Source: Paralichthys olivaceus (lineage: Eukaryota > Chordata > Actinopteri > Pleuronectiformes > Paralichthyidae). From it: a DNA stretch of 64,000 bases. The stretch spans positions 16,822,316 to 16,886,315 of the forward strand of contig NC_091098.1 of the NCBI RefSeq assembly GCF_024713975.1. The letters are read 5' to 3'. Of the stretch, positions 34,640 through 55,187 are shown one piece after another (the stretch's first letter is position 1; each line of letters starts with the position of its first letter). The notes under the pieces were generated by a model. The model did no database searches. It saw only the letters and a list, made by a program, of their open reading frames with translations, and was not told the origin of the DNA. The position numbers and the translations under genes are program-made.

Positions 34640-36650
34640 AGATCAGGCCGAGTAATATCGGATGTGGTAAGTTCTTACACACTTGTGCGCTCTCTTGTCT
34701 CGCTAGTGTTAGCCCCCAGCTAGTTGGCTAACGTTAGCTAGTTAGCCACCGTAGCGGCACTGGAAAGGAAAAAGTCGCTGGGTGGCTAGATAGCTCCATG
34801 GCTAGCCGCACATATGCTAACAACTACGCAGTCGTTTGGGCTGCGTTATCGGTCGCCTTTAACGTGAGTTGCCGTCGGCTATCCGAAGCATTTCAGCTCC
34901 CAGCCTCGGCAGCCGTGGCCAACAAGCCTCTGGAACGCAACTAATAACGTTAAATTAGCATTTGCACATTTTATGTGCTCGAGGGTGTTGTGTTAATATT
35001 CAGTCATAAACAGTAGGTGGAAGGCTAGTTGGCTACAAACATTAGATGGACGCTCTGCTGTTGATGAAAGCGAACTTGCATCACAGAAGCTGCTGGAGAT
35101 CTATTCTCGATTGGTGTGTTATGTTAGGTTAACAATACGGCAGCATGGAAATCAGTGTAACCACAAAAACGTGATATTGAATAGTGTCTCCTCTTTGATT
35201 GCCAAGTTTAGGCAGTCTGTGAACGTGACATTGATTATATTCGTACGTTTCAGATCCAATAGACTCGAGGGAAATAGTGTTTAATTCAATCTTTTGGCAG
35301 CACGGAGATGAGAACGGGGATCCCCTCATGTGTACCCGAGAATCTGCGGCCCACTCTTTGCCTGGGCCTTTGTCATTTGCTAGGCACCCCCTCCCCCAAT
35401 ACTCCTCCTCTGCAAGGAATGCTCACCCCTAACCTCAATGTGACTGAGGGCCCAAGACGATCAGCATCGCCACAGCTAGCAAGTAGCCCACCCGATGTTT
35501 GTACCTGCCTCCATCGTCAGGCTCGCAGTACCCGTGTGTTTAGTAGAAATCAGGAATGGCTTCACGTGGTCAACCCATTAACCAGGTCGCAGGAAGAATA
35601 CACCAACTTGGCTCTGCCCTGAAGATGTGTTGTTTTCTTTTAATAGTGCATTGTGGCACGTGTGGTTGGGAGCTTTTGTATTCACTGTCTTCTCCCACAA
35701 ACCACTTCCCAAGATGCCTGCTTGCTGATGGGCTCCATTCAGCACTGGTAGACGGGACTGTAACTTTAAAAAGATGACTAATATTCAGTAGGTCTGACTT
35801 CCCTTCTCTCGTTTTAGCACCAGGCTGGCTCCTTGTGTGTTTTCAGGAGACCTGCATGGTGTTTCTTGCAGGGATCTGTGGAGGTCCAGCAGTTCATTGT
35901 ACAGTAACGTACTGTACACGGCATGCATCCTCTGGTAACGGAGGGGGGGCGGGACGAGTTGGCTTCAGCCCTCCCGACCAATGAGCTGCACGCCTGGCCT
36001 GAGCAGCGTGCTCCCCGCCGCCCTCTCCCCGTTCAACGTCTCGGCCCGAGCGTCACTGCTCCCCCCCGCCCCTTCCTCCCCGTCTGCCATTTTGGTTTTG
36101 TTCCCGTCTGCAGTCGCGAAGCCAGCACAGCGATCACACCGGAGAGACTGAGCCCAGCGACGTAGTGACTCGACAATATAGCAGCAGACCGTCCTCACCA
36201 CGCATCCCGCGTCCATTTTCTCCGCACAAAACCGTCGAATCTCCCGTCGTCGTCAGCACTGACATCCAGACACAGCGGGAGAGGAGCGGGTTCGCATTGG
36301 GAAGGGACCGAGAAGCATTATTGGTAAGGAAGGAGAAATCAATGAGGCACGAGTGTAATGGCTACTCTTTCATTTCGTTGGATTGCTCCCGTTGAGCGAT
36401 AAAGTTGGATATCCGTCCCTGTGTTAAACGTCGGAGCGTGAACTCACACCCGTGTACGGGCCGCGGTTGTCGGGTGTCAAAATACAACCGTGGCTATTGT
36501 TTGCGGGGCAGGTTGCGAGCATAGCTTCAGCTGCTAGCTTGTAAAGTTGTGATCCGCACCCGGGCTGATGCAGGCCCCAGGCCGAGGAGCTAATGGCCAG
36601 GGGCTGACAGCGGTGTTTTCTTGCCTCCTGAGTTATTCATGTTGCGACTC
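34640..36650 (+). promoter_or_regulatory. uba1: CpG-rich promoter region of uba1 with candidate alternative first exons
   Basis: Base composition changes sharply to CpG-rich here. Around 35,940-36,100 lie a GC box (GGGGCGGG, 35,946-35,953), a CCAAT box (35,978-35,982) and a YY1-type GCCATTTT (36,086-36,093). This is a typical TATA-less housekeeping promoter with a start near 36,090-36,130. A good donor 'attg|gtaagg' closes a non-coding exon at 36,323. A second donor 'gtg|gtaagt' after 34,666 could close an alternative first exon about 1.6 kb upstream. Two leaders would fit the known production of UBA1a and UBA1b, but transcripts would be needed to confirm it. Confidence 0.6.
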
Positions 36651-37779
36651 TGTCCACTTGCCAAATCACTTAACTGATTAGCACCAACCTACTTAATGGT
36701 TTCACTCTCCGTGTAGCTCACTGACATTTAACGGAGCTTTTTTTTAAACGTGTAAAAATGGTCCGTTACGAGGTGTTCGAGCAATAACAGTGGTGGGGAG
36801 GGAGGCTCGGTGCTTTGCTGTATCATGCTGGATGCCTTCATTTTCGTTTTGACGACAACCAACCGTGTATTATAAATCAAGTGAAAACCATCGTTTACCG
36901 ATTATTGAAGCGTTGACTAGCAGAAAGATTAAACACAGAGAGGGGTACGACCGGTCAAAGTTTGTTTATTTCTGGGCGGCAGGTAAGTTAGCTGCATTGG
37001 ATGCGGAAATTGTGGCCGATCGTGTTCGTCGGGCGGTGGGAGTGTTACAGATACTGCGGCCTATTTTCCCTTCAGAAGTGAATGAGCTTCTCCTGAAAAT
37101 TGCCTTAATCACATTATGCTCTGGTGTTAATCTTAAAAGAGTATAATCGCTAATAAACACGCCCTTTAATATAGTGAATTCAAAGATTGTTTCGAATAGT
37201 ACACTGTGATCCTTGTGTCCACACCTGCGAGCCAGTGCGCGGTAGTGTTCACCGCAGTGAAGTTTTAATGATTCAGCTGTTTTTCTTGAAACAATGTTGG
37301 CATTTCATGTTTCTGGTACAATAAACAATGGAAGTCCATAAACAAGTCAACGCAGTCTCTGAGCATGAAAGGGACTGATAATGCTTTTATTCACGTCTCT
37401 TTCCCTGCTCAGTTCGTTTTCTAGCAGATTTGTTTTTGGCCGGCAGCCAGCCCAGCTGCTCTCTAGACCAGAAATCCTCTCTTCAACATGAGGATTAGGT
37501 AGCCTTTAGCTCGGAAACTCATCTTAATCAAACCATAGCAATGAATTATATATTTCTCACTACTTTTAATGTGTATTTCTAATCAATTTTCTTTTCAAAA
37601 CCTCAATGGAAAGCAATGCATGTGGACACTGGATTCAGTTTTTCCACTCAATATATTTTAATTTTTTTTGCAGCTGTTAACCTTGATTTCTTGTGTTATC
37701 CTTTGTAAAGTGATAAAGGGGAGATGTGATGCAACAATATTCAGCTTGTTGTTCCTTTTGGTGTTTTGCTGATGAACAG

Positions 37780-46989
<9,210 letters not shown>

Positions 46990-48015
46990 GCTCCACACTC
47001 AACCCACCCACAGGACGGTGGGGGTTGCAGGGGGGAGACGGGTGGGCAGTGGTTGTTATAAGTGAGGATTGGGGTGGGTGGGTGAGTTGATCCAGGTCGG
47101 CTCTATTGGATCAATCAGTTTTCTGTTAGGCCTGTGGTTTGTGTAAACCTGTGCCTGAGTGTACATAGTCCCAGTAAGCTGACTTAAAGGATACCTGTAT
47201 GTGTGTTAGGGATCCAGTTGGTGCTCGGCTGTGTGAACAGGGTGAGTCGTTGGAGGAAGGGAGCATGTATACTGGACCTCCTGATGTTTCTCAGTAGCAG
47301 AACCCCCTCTGCTCCATTGAATTCTACGCCTTCGTGTTCTCATGGTACTCCATAGCCCAACTAGTGTCCCTCTGAAACACCCTCACACTCTAACTAAGCT
47401 TCATCACTCGAGGACAGGTTTTTTAAAAACCTTCCCCTCCACTCTACCTGCTCTCTTCCTTCTTCCAACCCCATTTCTCGTAGACCTGCTCCCACATTAC
47501 TGTTTTGTTTTCCCAAAAAGATGCAAGTAAAAGATGTTCAGCAAAGAATTCCCAAAGTAGTGACACATGTATTGAGAATCCTTTTCAGAATCCCCTTAAT
47601 TCTACCTGAAAGCTTGAGTTAAAAACTGAAGAAACGCCCAAAGACACGGTGAAACCCAAGTCAACGGCATTTTCTTACTGGAAAAATAATCACGCCAGCA
47701 GAATAGGGACCCTCGCTGGTTTGAAGCCTCCCGAACACACCCACCTCATCCAGCACTCTTGACTTTGGAGGGGCTCTTGCACATGACATCGGTTTTCTCT
47801 TTATATTTCATGTGTTTTGTTGTTTTCTATTTTATGTTTTTGGGGGGGTGAGAGTGGACGAAGGTTTCAAACACCTTGTTAGATCATAAACTTTCTTCTT
47901 TCTACTTTGTTAACTCCAAATGACATTACAGTGTAAAAGCAAGGCAATGAGATGTATCTTGAAATGCGAGCACTTAGTGTGATAGTGAATAAACATGTAA
48001 AAGATATTTCTGAAT
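46990..48015 (+). other. uba1: uba1 3' UTR
   Basis: About 1 kb of non-coding sequence after the stop, ending at an AATAAA at 47,988-47,993 followed by 'catgtaaaagatatttctg'. The open frame at 47,342-47,530 lies inside it and is not recognised. Confidence 0.75.
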
Positions 48016-48630
48016 TCGTGTGGTTATTCAAACTTTTAGAGTGTGTCTGGTGTAGCGCTGTAATGAAACTGCCAGAAATGTGTTTCCTGTCTGACCTGCT
48101 TCAGGCTCTTTAGAAGTTTCACAATAATGCATATCTGCAAACAAACTGAATCAGCTTAATGCCGACCTGAGAACTTACAACGAAAAAAAACCCAGTGAGA
48201 TGATGGATGATTGATAACAGGATGCAGGAAATTCTCTCTTCCGGTGTTATTGAACAAATGCACCTATACTTAACTAGTTTAGTTTTAGAAGGGCATTGGG
48301 TGAGTAGTATACTAGTCACTCATTTGTGTTATTTCCTCTTGTGGAAAACTTTTAATGTAAGTTCCACCATCCAGTCGAGTTCAAGCGACAAGTTAGATAG
48401 AAGTTGAGTTTTGAATCGTCCTTCCTGAGAAGAGCGGATACATCAGTATGTGCAACCCCAAAGGATGTGGTCAGGTCTGAGATGAGGAAGAAGTGCGCGG
48501 AAGAAGTTTGACGAGCTCCCTGCAACAACTCGCTGTTCGTTACTGAATCAGTCAAATTTTGGATTCATTTTACATTATACAAAACGTTCTAATTTTGAGA
48601 CTTGCCGTGATCGTGTGAAGATGCAGTGAG
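48016..48630. other. Spacer between uba1 and the RhoGEF gene
   Basis: About 600 bp without recognised repeat or gene. It must contain the promoter and leader of the downstream gene. No clear TATA or GC box was seen. Confidence 0.5.
48621..48629 (+). promoter_or_regulatory. Minimal upstream ORF (ATG-CAG-TGA) before the RhoGEF start
   Basis: A two-codon upstream ORF ending 10 nt before the presumed initiator ATG at 48,640. Such a short uORF close to the main start could lower translation, if the leader includes it. Confidence 0.4.
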
Positions 48631-48639
48631 GACAAAGAC

Positions 48640-51600
48640 ATGATGGAAGTGGAGGACAGTGGTGAAGCGAGGACTTCCTGGTATGATTTCTGACATTCAT
48701 CTTTAACTGTTAACACCGTGGGTCTACTCTGTTACTACTGGGAACTGACTGAGATCAAAATTATAAACTTAACTTTGTAGGAGGCATGGATGGTATTTGA
48801 AGTTGGCATCATGTTCTTTAAATGTAACTGATGATATTTATGTTATCTCATTGAACTGGAACAAAATCTTAACCTGCTGTAATCAATAATATTCACAGGG
48901 CACAAAGTAAACTCTGACAAATTCATACTTTTAGCACAAAGTATCATTATTGCATTCAGCTGCTTTTTGTAGTTTCTTTCATTTATCTCACGGAAAATAA
49001 CACAACTGTGTGTGAGGTTGTTTGCTTTGTGCTCATCAACACTGTCTTTGCCACTTTTAGGTCTGTGGCACCAGCAGAGACGCACTCCATCCTCTATGAC
49101 CATGCTGGGGTACGACGCACTATCTGTCTCATTACTCTCTCCTGTCTGAAACATGTCTTAACTCTCTCCTAGAAACCTAAAACCTCACTTCCACTGTAAA
49201 TCTCTGCTTTTTAGAAGAAGAGAAAACAAGACCCAGCTCCTGCACCTGTGATCAGGATCACAGAGGTGAGGATGGTGATCTGACATTAAACTCTTCATCT
49301 TCTTGCGTCTCTTTGCAAATATAGCGGAAGTCAGTCAACCATACCTTTGTGACCACAAACGCTGCATGCAGAGCTGAACATGATGTTCAGCTGTGCAGCC
49401 GCAGTATCTCTCTCTGATCTTTAAATCCTGTTGATATCACTCATGTCTTTCTTGTCTCTCATTTCAGCCATTATGATTTTACACTTTTCAAGGTTTAACT
49501 GTTTTGCTTTCATCGTGATTATGTCTCTTAACATTCACAGAAGCACTTTTATTGCAGATAATTCAAAGCATCTCACTTTGTTACAAATGTACTGCTGATG
49601 TGGTTTGTGTAAAATAAAATAAAAACCTTGCTGACATCTTGTATTTGGCTACAGAGGCACAGTTTCATCCTGATTCCTCTTTGAAAGTATCACAGGAAGC
49701 ATGAGATGTGCACCCTGTAACCTCTCACCCCTCTCAGCATTTTTCTGGCTCCTCGCTCCTGAACCCCCCAGTCTTTCTCCAACTCACTCTGTTCTTTCTT
49801 TAGGATGAAGAGGAAGAGGAGGAGGGCGAAATGATGTCCAACCACATGAAGGATTCAGAGGTGAGGTGTTTTCTTTTAATGTGCAGCCAGCAGTATTTTT
49901 GATTAAATATCCACTTTTTTATAATTTTAACACAAATTAAAAAAAATGCTTTATGGCGATGTCATTGCAGGAGCCCAGTAATAAAAGGGTCAAACCTGTG
50001 GTGAAGTCGAACAGCCTAACAGGTGTCATAACACAATCCAAGACCCCTGCTCTGAAACGCTTTGGACAGTCCATTTCGGTAACAAACACAAAACTAATTT
50101 TTTCTCAAAAAAAGAATATGACATGCAGACACTCAACCACTGTGCTCTGTCCACAGCGATCCATTAGTTTCCGTACAGAGGCTCGACCTTTGCCCCCGGC
50201 TCCCCTTCGCTCTCGCACAAAGGCCTCGTCATTTCCACGCCGCCGCAGCAGCCAGTGCTGGAGTGACACCGTGGATAGTCACAACCTCACCGTCAAGGAG
50301 ATAAAACGCCAGGAGGTGCGAGGGGGGGGAACTGGCCATACTGCTCGTGTGTTTAATATGAATGTGTGTTTAGACTGGAAGGTATATGGGTCAAGTTGTG
50401 GAGCTGTGGTTGCAGTGTGGGCGGGTGACCACTCTTCATTTCTGTGAAGCAGATCTTTACTGCGATTAGGAAAGAGGATGTGAGCTGGCAACAGAGGCTC
50501 AACTTCCTTTATTGAAGCAGCTCATGTTGTACAACTGTGTGTTTTCTACCTCATGCCAGTGTGTGTGTGTGTGTCTGTGTGTGTGTGCGCGTGCGCCACA
50601 TGTTTGTGTCTGGTTAAACATGTGAAATGGTTCTTCCTGTAGGTGATCTATGAGCTGACTCAGGGAGAGAGACAGCTGATTGAGGACCTCAGTCTGGTTA
50701 AGAAGGTACTGTCCCTCTCTGCTGAGCTGAGGCAGAGCACGTCAACCACAGATTCATCCAATCATGTTCCTTTTCGCCACAGCACAGATAGTCTAACACT
50801 AAAATCCATTATCGCAGAAAGATGCTGCACATATTTTATGTTGCATATTGCAAAGATTTTGGACAAATTGCACAATTACACAACTTTTACATTTATACAA
50901 ACATCCTTGTATATAATAATTCTATTTTATCTTATTTTTTCTAGATTCTGTTTCTTTTGTCTTATCCTTTCTTCTATTATTGTAGAATACATTGAATATA
51001 TTTCAACCTCTCTTCTCCCATAACTTCTTAATTTCACATGTCTCTGTACCTGACTTCACTCTCTCCTCACCTGCACCTCCTCCTCTCTGTGTGCTCTAAG
51101 GTGTACTATGAGCCCATGTTGAAGTTGGACATCATGACAGAGAGCGAGCTCGGACAGATCTTTGGAACTCTGGACTCTCTCATTCCTCTCCATGAAGGTA
51201 AAGCATCGCTCCGCATCACTCATCTCCTGTTACCTCAGTCTCTACTCACACATCAGCAGAACCTTTCCCAGTAACACAGGTTGGGCTGTGCAATAATTTA
51301 ATATTATCAGTAGAAGACCTTTAGTGGAATCATATCTGCATCTTATGCCAGTTCAGTATCTATTTAAATCAGGGGTCACAATTTACACAGAGGGACCAAT
51401 TAAATGTCCAAAATCCAAAATATTTATTTTGAAAATGTTCTGTTTTGTCTCATAGTTACTTTTAACAACATTGCTGAGCCTCATAAACAAGTTTGTAAAG
51501 TCACAAATGGAAAGAGGTCATAAGGTCACACAACTAAACTAATCTTTTCAGTTTATGAGCTTTGATGAGTTAAAAGTGATATTTTTTGCGTCACAATGTC

Positions 51601-54075
51601 TTCGAGCATCGGCTTTCAGTTATCATAAGTCGATAAGATTCTGTTTCTGTGTCATGTCAGATCTTCTGAGTCGTCTCGAGCGACTGAGGGGATCAGAGAA
51701 TACAGTCGGACAAGTGGGATCTACTCTGTTGGACTGGGTGAGTATCTCCAAGGAGAAGAGAAGAAGGTCCAACCCGTCTTCACTCTCTCCAGTTCCTGTA
51801 TTTTTCTAACCACAGAGTTCAGACTGTGTGCATCTCTGCTTTCATTTGACTTTGAATTTCTTGCCTCATTGCCACCCCCACCCTTCCCCTCTGCAGTTCC
51901 CTTGCCTGGAAGCCTACATTACATACTGCTGTAACCAAGTGGGGGCCAAAGCCCTGCTGGACCAGAAGAAGCACGAGAAGAGAGTGGAGCACTTCCTGCG
52001 CTTGTGCCAGGAATCTTCGTTCAGCAGAAAGCTGGACCTGTGGAACTTCCTGGATCTCCCTCGAAGCCGTTTGGTCAAATACCCACTGCTGCTGAAAGAG
52101 ATACAGAAGTGCACTCCTCCAGAGCACCCTGACGAGGACACACTGCCCGATGCTGTGAGGATGCACTCTCTTACACATGCATTATTTAAGATAATACAAT
52201 CAAGCATCAACCCTTAGACAGAGGGTTCAGAATTCACTCATTTCCATGGCTATAACAAATACAACAGTACAACATACAGTACTGTATATGTCATTTATAT
52301 CCACATTGTTAGTTTATGTAAGGTGTGTGCAGAGTCTGCTCCTTTAGATAAACCAGAAATCAGATGGAGCATGAACATTTGGCTGATTATAAAACACAAA
52401 TCCAAATAACTAGATCTTAAAACCTTCCTCCATGTGCAAACTAAATATCAATCAGTATCAGAATAGATGTTGAACATTAAAGCTTCTTAGACAGTGGCTA
52501 AAATAGAGTAGCAAACCCCAACATTTGCATTCAGCCAATATTTTCTTTTTAAATCTACAATTCTTCACACATTGTCACCTCCTTATGGCAGCAAGAGAAA
52601 ATGGTTTGATGATACTCAAGATTCATCAGACAGTAATATTGGGATTTGCTATTAGTAATGTGATGTCTGTTGAGGTCCAACACAGACATTTCAACACAGA
52701 ATGTCTCTGTCCCCTTTGTTCCGCCCAGTTGGAGCTTATCCAGAGAATCGTGGCCGAGGTGAACAAGAAGACAGGGGAGGCTGAGTGTCAGTTCTACAGA
52801 CGGGGTCTCATCTATCTGGAGGAGAGCCAGAGAGTACCAGAGATCCAGCTGTCCCGCTTCCTCTACTGCCACGGAGAGCTCAAGAACCACAAGGGCCAGG
52901 TAGAAGCTCCCTGATGTTTCAACTCTTCATGGAGGGGTTCTCCTGGGGGGGGGTTGTTTTGTTTGTATCTTAAATGAAGAGGGTCAATTCATTTAGAAAT
53001 GATGCATAAAAATATATATACCTTAGCTCCTCTCAGTTCCAGTGTAGATTCATATTAGGGCCCTTGCATTACCCAGTATTTTGAAAATGCACTATCAACT
53101 TTATGTTGTCATTCTGTCATTAATATTTAATATGTATAAAAATGATGATCACAATATCTTAAAGGTCCAGTGTGTAGGATTTAGGTGAAAGGGATCAGAA
53201 ATTAAATATTAAATAATCCTAGTGATGTTTTCACTCGTGTGTTTCATCTAAATTATATAAATTGTTGTTTTCTTTACACTAGAATGGAGCCTTTTTAATT
53301 AAAATACTTTATATTTACATCGGGAGCGGGTCTCTATAGAGGCTGCCATGTTTTTTACAGTCGTACGAATTGGACAAAGCTGCAACATGCAACTTCACCA
53401 CTAGATGTCACTAACTTCTACACACTGAACCTTTAATAATAGGTGATTTTACTTTGGTTTTCCTAATGTCTGATTGGATACAGTGGTAATGAAACTCATA
53501 AATCTCATTAATCTCATTTGGTTTCCGTCTGTCAGCGGCTGCATGTATTCCTGTTTGAACTGGCGCTGGTGCTGACCAAACCGGGGGAGGACAAAGAGGG
53601 AGGTCAGGTGTTCCATGTGTACAGACAGCCTCTGCCCAATGCTTTGTTAAATCTGGAGGAGATCCCAGATGGGGAGGCTGGTGGAGGGGGCACCTTCAGA
53701 GGAGCCTTTACTGGGGGGAATGATAAAGGTAGCATATACAACTCATCTCACATAACACCCATCAGCCGAAACTTTTTTCCCTCAACCTTTGCTCCAATTC
53801 AATTGAATTCCTTCTCTCATGTCCTAGTGAAGAACTGTTTCCGTGTGAGCAGCAGAGGGCGCTCCAAAGCCCACTCCTACAGCCTACAGGCCAATGACTC
53901 CTTTAGCAAGCAGCAGTGGATCACCTGTCTGCGCCAAGCCATCATCCAGTCACGGGAGAGGACGGCCCAGCACAGAATGTCGCAGGTCTCCTCTCACGCC
54001 GATCTCGCCCTGTATCACATAGCTGATCTCAGCCTCAGCTCGGACTCAGAAACGATAGGCCACTCCAGCTGCTGA
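48640..54075 (+). CDS. arhgef3: Rho guanine nucleotide exchange factor, ARHGEF3/NET1 type
   Basis: Thirteen coding exons: 48640-48680, 49061-49109, 49215-49265, 49804-49860, 49971-50078, 50157-50315, 50643-50705, 51101-51197, 51661-51737, 51897-52154, 52729-52899, 53536-53728, 53828-54075. They join to 523 aa (human ARHGEF3 526). The N-terminus has a basic 'KKRKQ' (possible nuclear signal) and a Glu run. 'EPSNKRVKP' and 'RSISFR' are hallmarks of this subfamily, and RSISFR favours ARHGEF3 over NET1. The DH domain spans about residues 154-336 ('SRKLDLWNFLDLPRSRLVKY' is its most conserved block) and the PH domain about 325-485. The family exchanges GDP for GTP on RhoA and RhoB. Teleosts may have a separate arhgef3-like paralogue, so the exact symbol is less sure than the family. 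Initiator: the first ATG after a stop-terminated uORF; ATG 48,643 is a possible alternative. Confidence 0.9.
50559..50590. repeat. (TG)n-rich tract in RhoGEF intron
   Basis: TG repeats interrupted by one 'ctg' and ending in 'gcgcgtgcgc'. It lies 50 bp upstream of the exon starting at 50,643. Confidence 0.8.
53163..53432. mobile_element. 270-bp MITE flanked by TTAA
   Basis: The left end reads 'aggtccagtgtgtaggattt'. The reverse complement of the right end reads 'aggttcagtgtgtagaag', so the inverted repeats match over about 17 bp with two or three differences. TTAA flanks both ends (53,159-53,162 and 53,433-53,436), as expected for piggyBac-type target duplication. Inner sequence has no frame. 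Copies with similar ends are frequent in percomorph fish. Confidence 0.7.
53729..53827 (+). other. arhgef3: 99-nt stop-free, in-frame intron in the RhoGEF PH domain
   Basis: Donor 'aaag|gtagca' and acceptor 'tcctag|tgaag'. Its length is divisible by three and no stop occurs in the reading frame through it. Retention would therefore insert 33 residues into the PH domain rather than truncate the protein. Family alignment ('RGAFTGGNDK' to 'VKNCFRV') supports removal as the normal form. Confidence 0.75.
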
Positions 54076-54325
54076 CTGTCAGACTGATCACCAGGAGGCC
54101 TGTGGGCGTCTCTGTCAACGTGTACATTGAAACAAGAGGATATTAAAGGGACTGCTTGCGAAGATGATTGTGCTTAGACACACACATAGCATTTCCAACA
54201 TGGATTTTATTTTGTACTCCTTTTTTTTTTAATCTGATGAATTGTGGTGATGTGTAGTGTACAGCTTGGGAAGAGTGAATGTAAAATGTTTTTTTTAAAT
54301 AAACTGTCAATTAAAGATGCGTTGA
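54076..54325 (+). other. arhgef3: RhoGEF gene 3' UTR
   Basis: Short 3' UTR with an AATAAA at 54,298-54,303, preceded by T-rich stretches. Confidence 0.65.
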
Positions 54326-54834
54326 GGTACTCATGCAAAAGTACACCGAGAAAAGTCTAAGTATAGCCAACAGGATATCCAGAGAAAAGATTAGAGATGA
54401 TTATCCTCCCTCTCTCCCCTCTTCCCTCTCTCCCTCTGACACTGGTGACAGGGCAGTAGAGACGTAGACCTTTAGCTGAAGCCTGCGGACACAGTGAAAC
54501 AGTAGACGTCCCCTTATGCATTTTTAACAGCTCAGCAGGTGATGGGAACTGTTTGGTTGGGACGGTTTGTCCACAGATAGAGTGACCAAGTGATCAGGTG
54601 AGTCCAAACTGCTCTGTTTGTTTCCGGCATTTGTGAAAACGAATGTTTTCAGGATTTTACCCTCAACCTGCACTAAACTGCAACCGAGAGCATAGATAAG
54701 TTTGAGAACATACCTTGACTATGAGGTGGACTCTTAAGTAACTTCAGTCTATAGTTTTACAGCTTAATCAATAACTACAAATCAGCCGTGTGCATTCAAC
54801 ATGATTTGTTGGTATCTGTATTCTCTGTCAGGCC
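54326..54834 (+). promoter_or_regulatory. usp21: usp21 5' region with candidate leader exon
   Basis: A CT-rich block at 54,405-54,440 precedes a possible non-coding exon ending at donor 'atcag|gtgagt' (after 54,597). A second leader exon starts after acceptor 'ctgtcag' at 54,832. No TATA box or CpG cluster was seen. Confidence 0.4.
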
Positions 54835-54962
54835 ATGGCTTTTTCAAACTGCTCTGCTCTGTCTGCTGTAAATACAAAAGAGAATTTTGAGCCTGAGTGG
54901 ATCAACTCGATCTATTCCAGGAGAGGATTTAACCTTAAAAGAATGAATCCTTCTCTTTCACC
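54835..54962 (+). other. usp21: Open exon upstream of usp21: uORF or N-terminal extension
   Basis: A 128-nt exon opening with ATG ('MAFSNCSALSAV...') and closing at a consensus donor gtaagt. If spliced to the strong acceptor 'tgccccag' (exon from 55,143) the frame ends at TAG 55,156-55,158, giving a 47-residue uORF stopping 29 nt before the usp21 ATG. If spliced to the weak 'aagtag' (exon from 55,187) it fuses in frame to usp21 and adds 43 residues. I favour the uORF reading because the acceptor is stronger and 'MPGAS' aligns with the human USP21 start 'MPQAS'. Confidence 0.5.
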
Positions 54963-55187
54963 GTAAGTTGAGAGGAGAGGAAAACACACCATCATAGGTT
55001 TTTCATTGAAAAAGGGGGCAGCCGCTCTCTCAGAGTGCTGCGATCAAGACCCGCTCACCTTTGACCCTGCATGTGAAGTTGTTGCATCTCACTCCATCTG
55101 AGTTGCAAAACAATCTGTGTGAAACTTTCACATCTGCCCCAGGATCCCTTTTGGGTAGACACGTGTGAAGATAAGCAGTAAAGTAGG

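Noticed and set aside
36865..37146. 93-codon open frame between the uba1 leader exon and first coding exon
   Set aside because: Not recognised; lies in the first intron. Could be chance in a CpG-containing segment, so not called.
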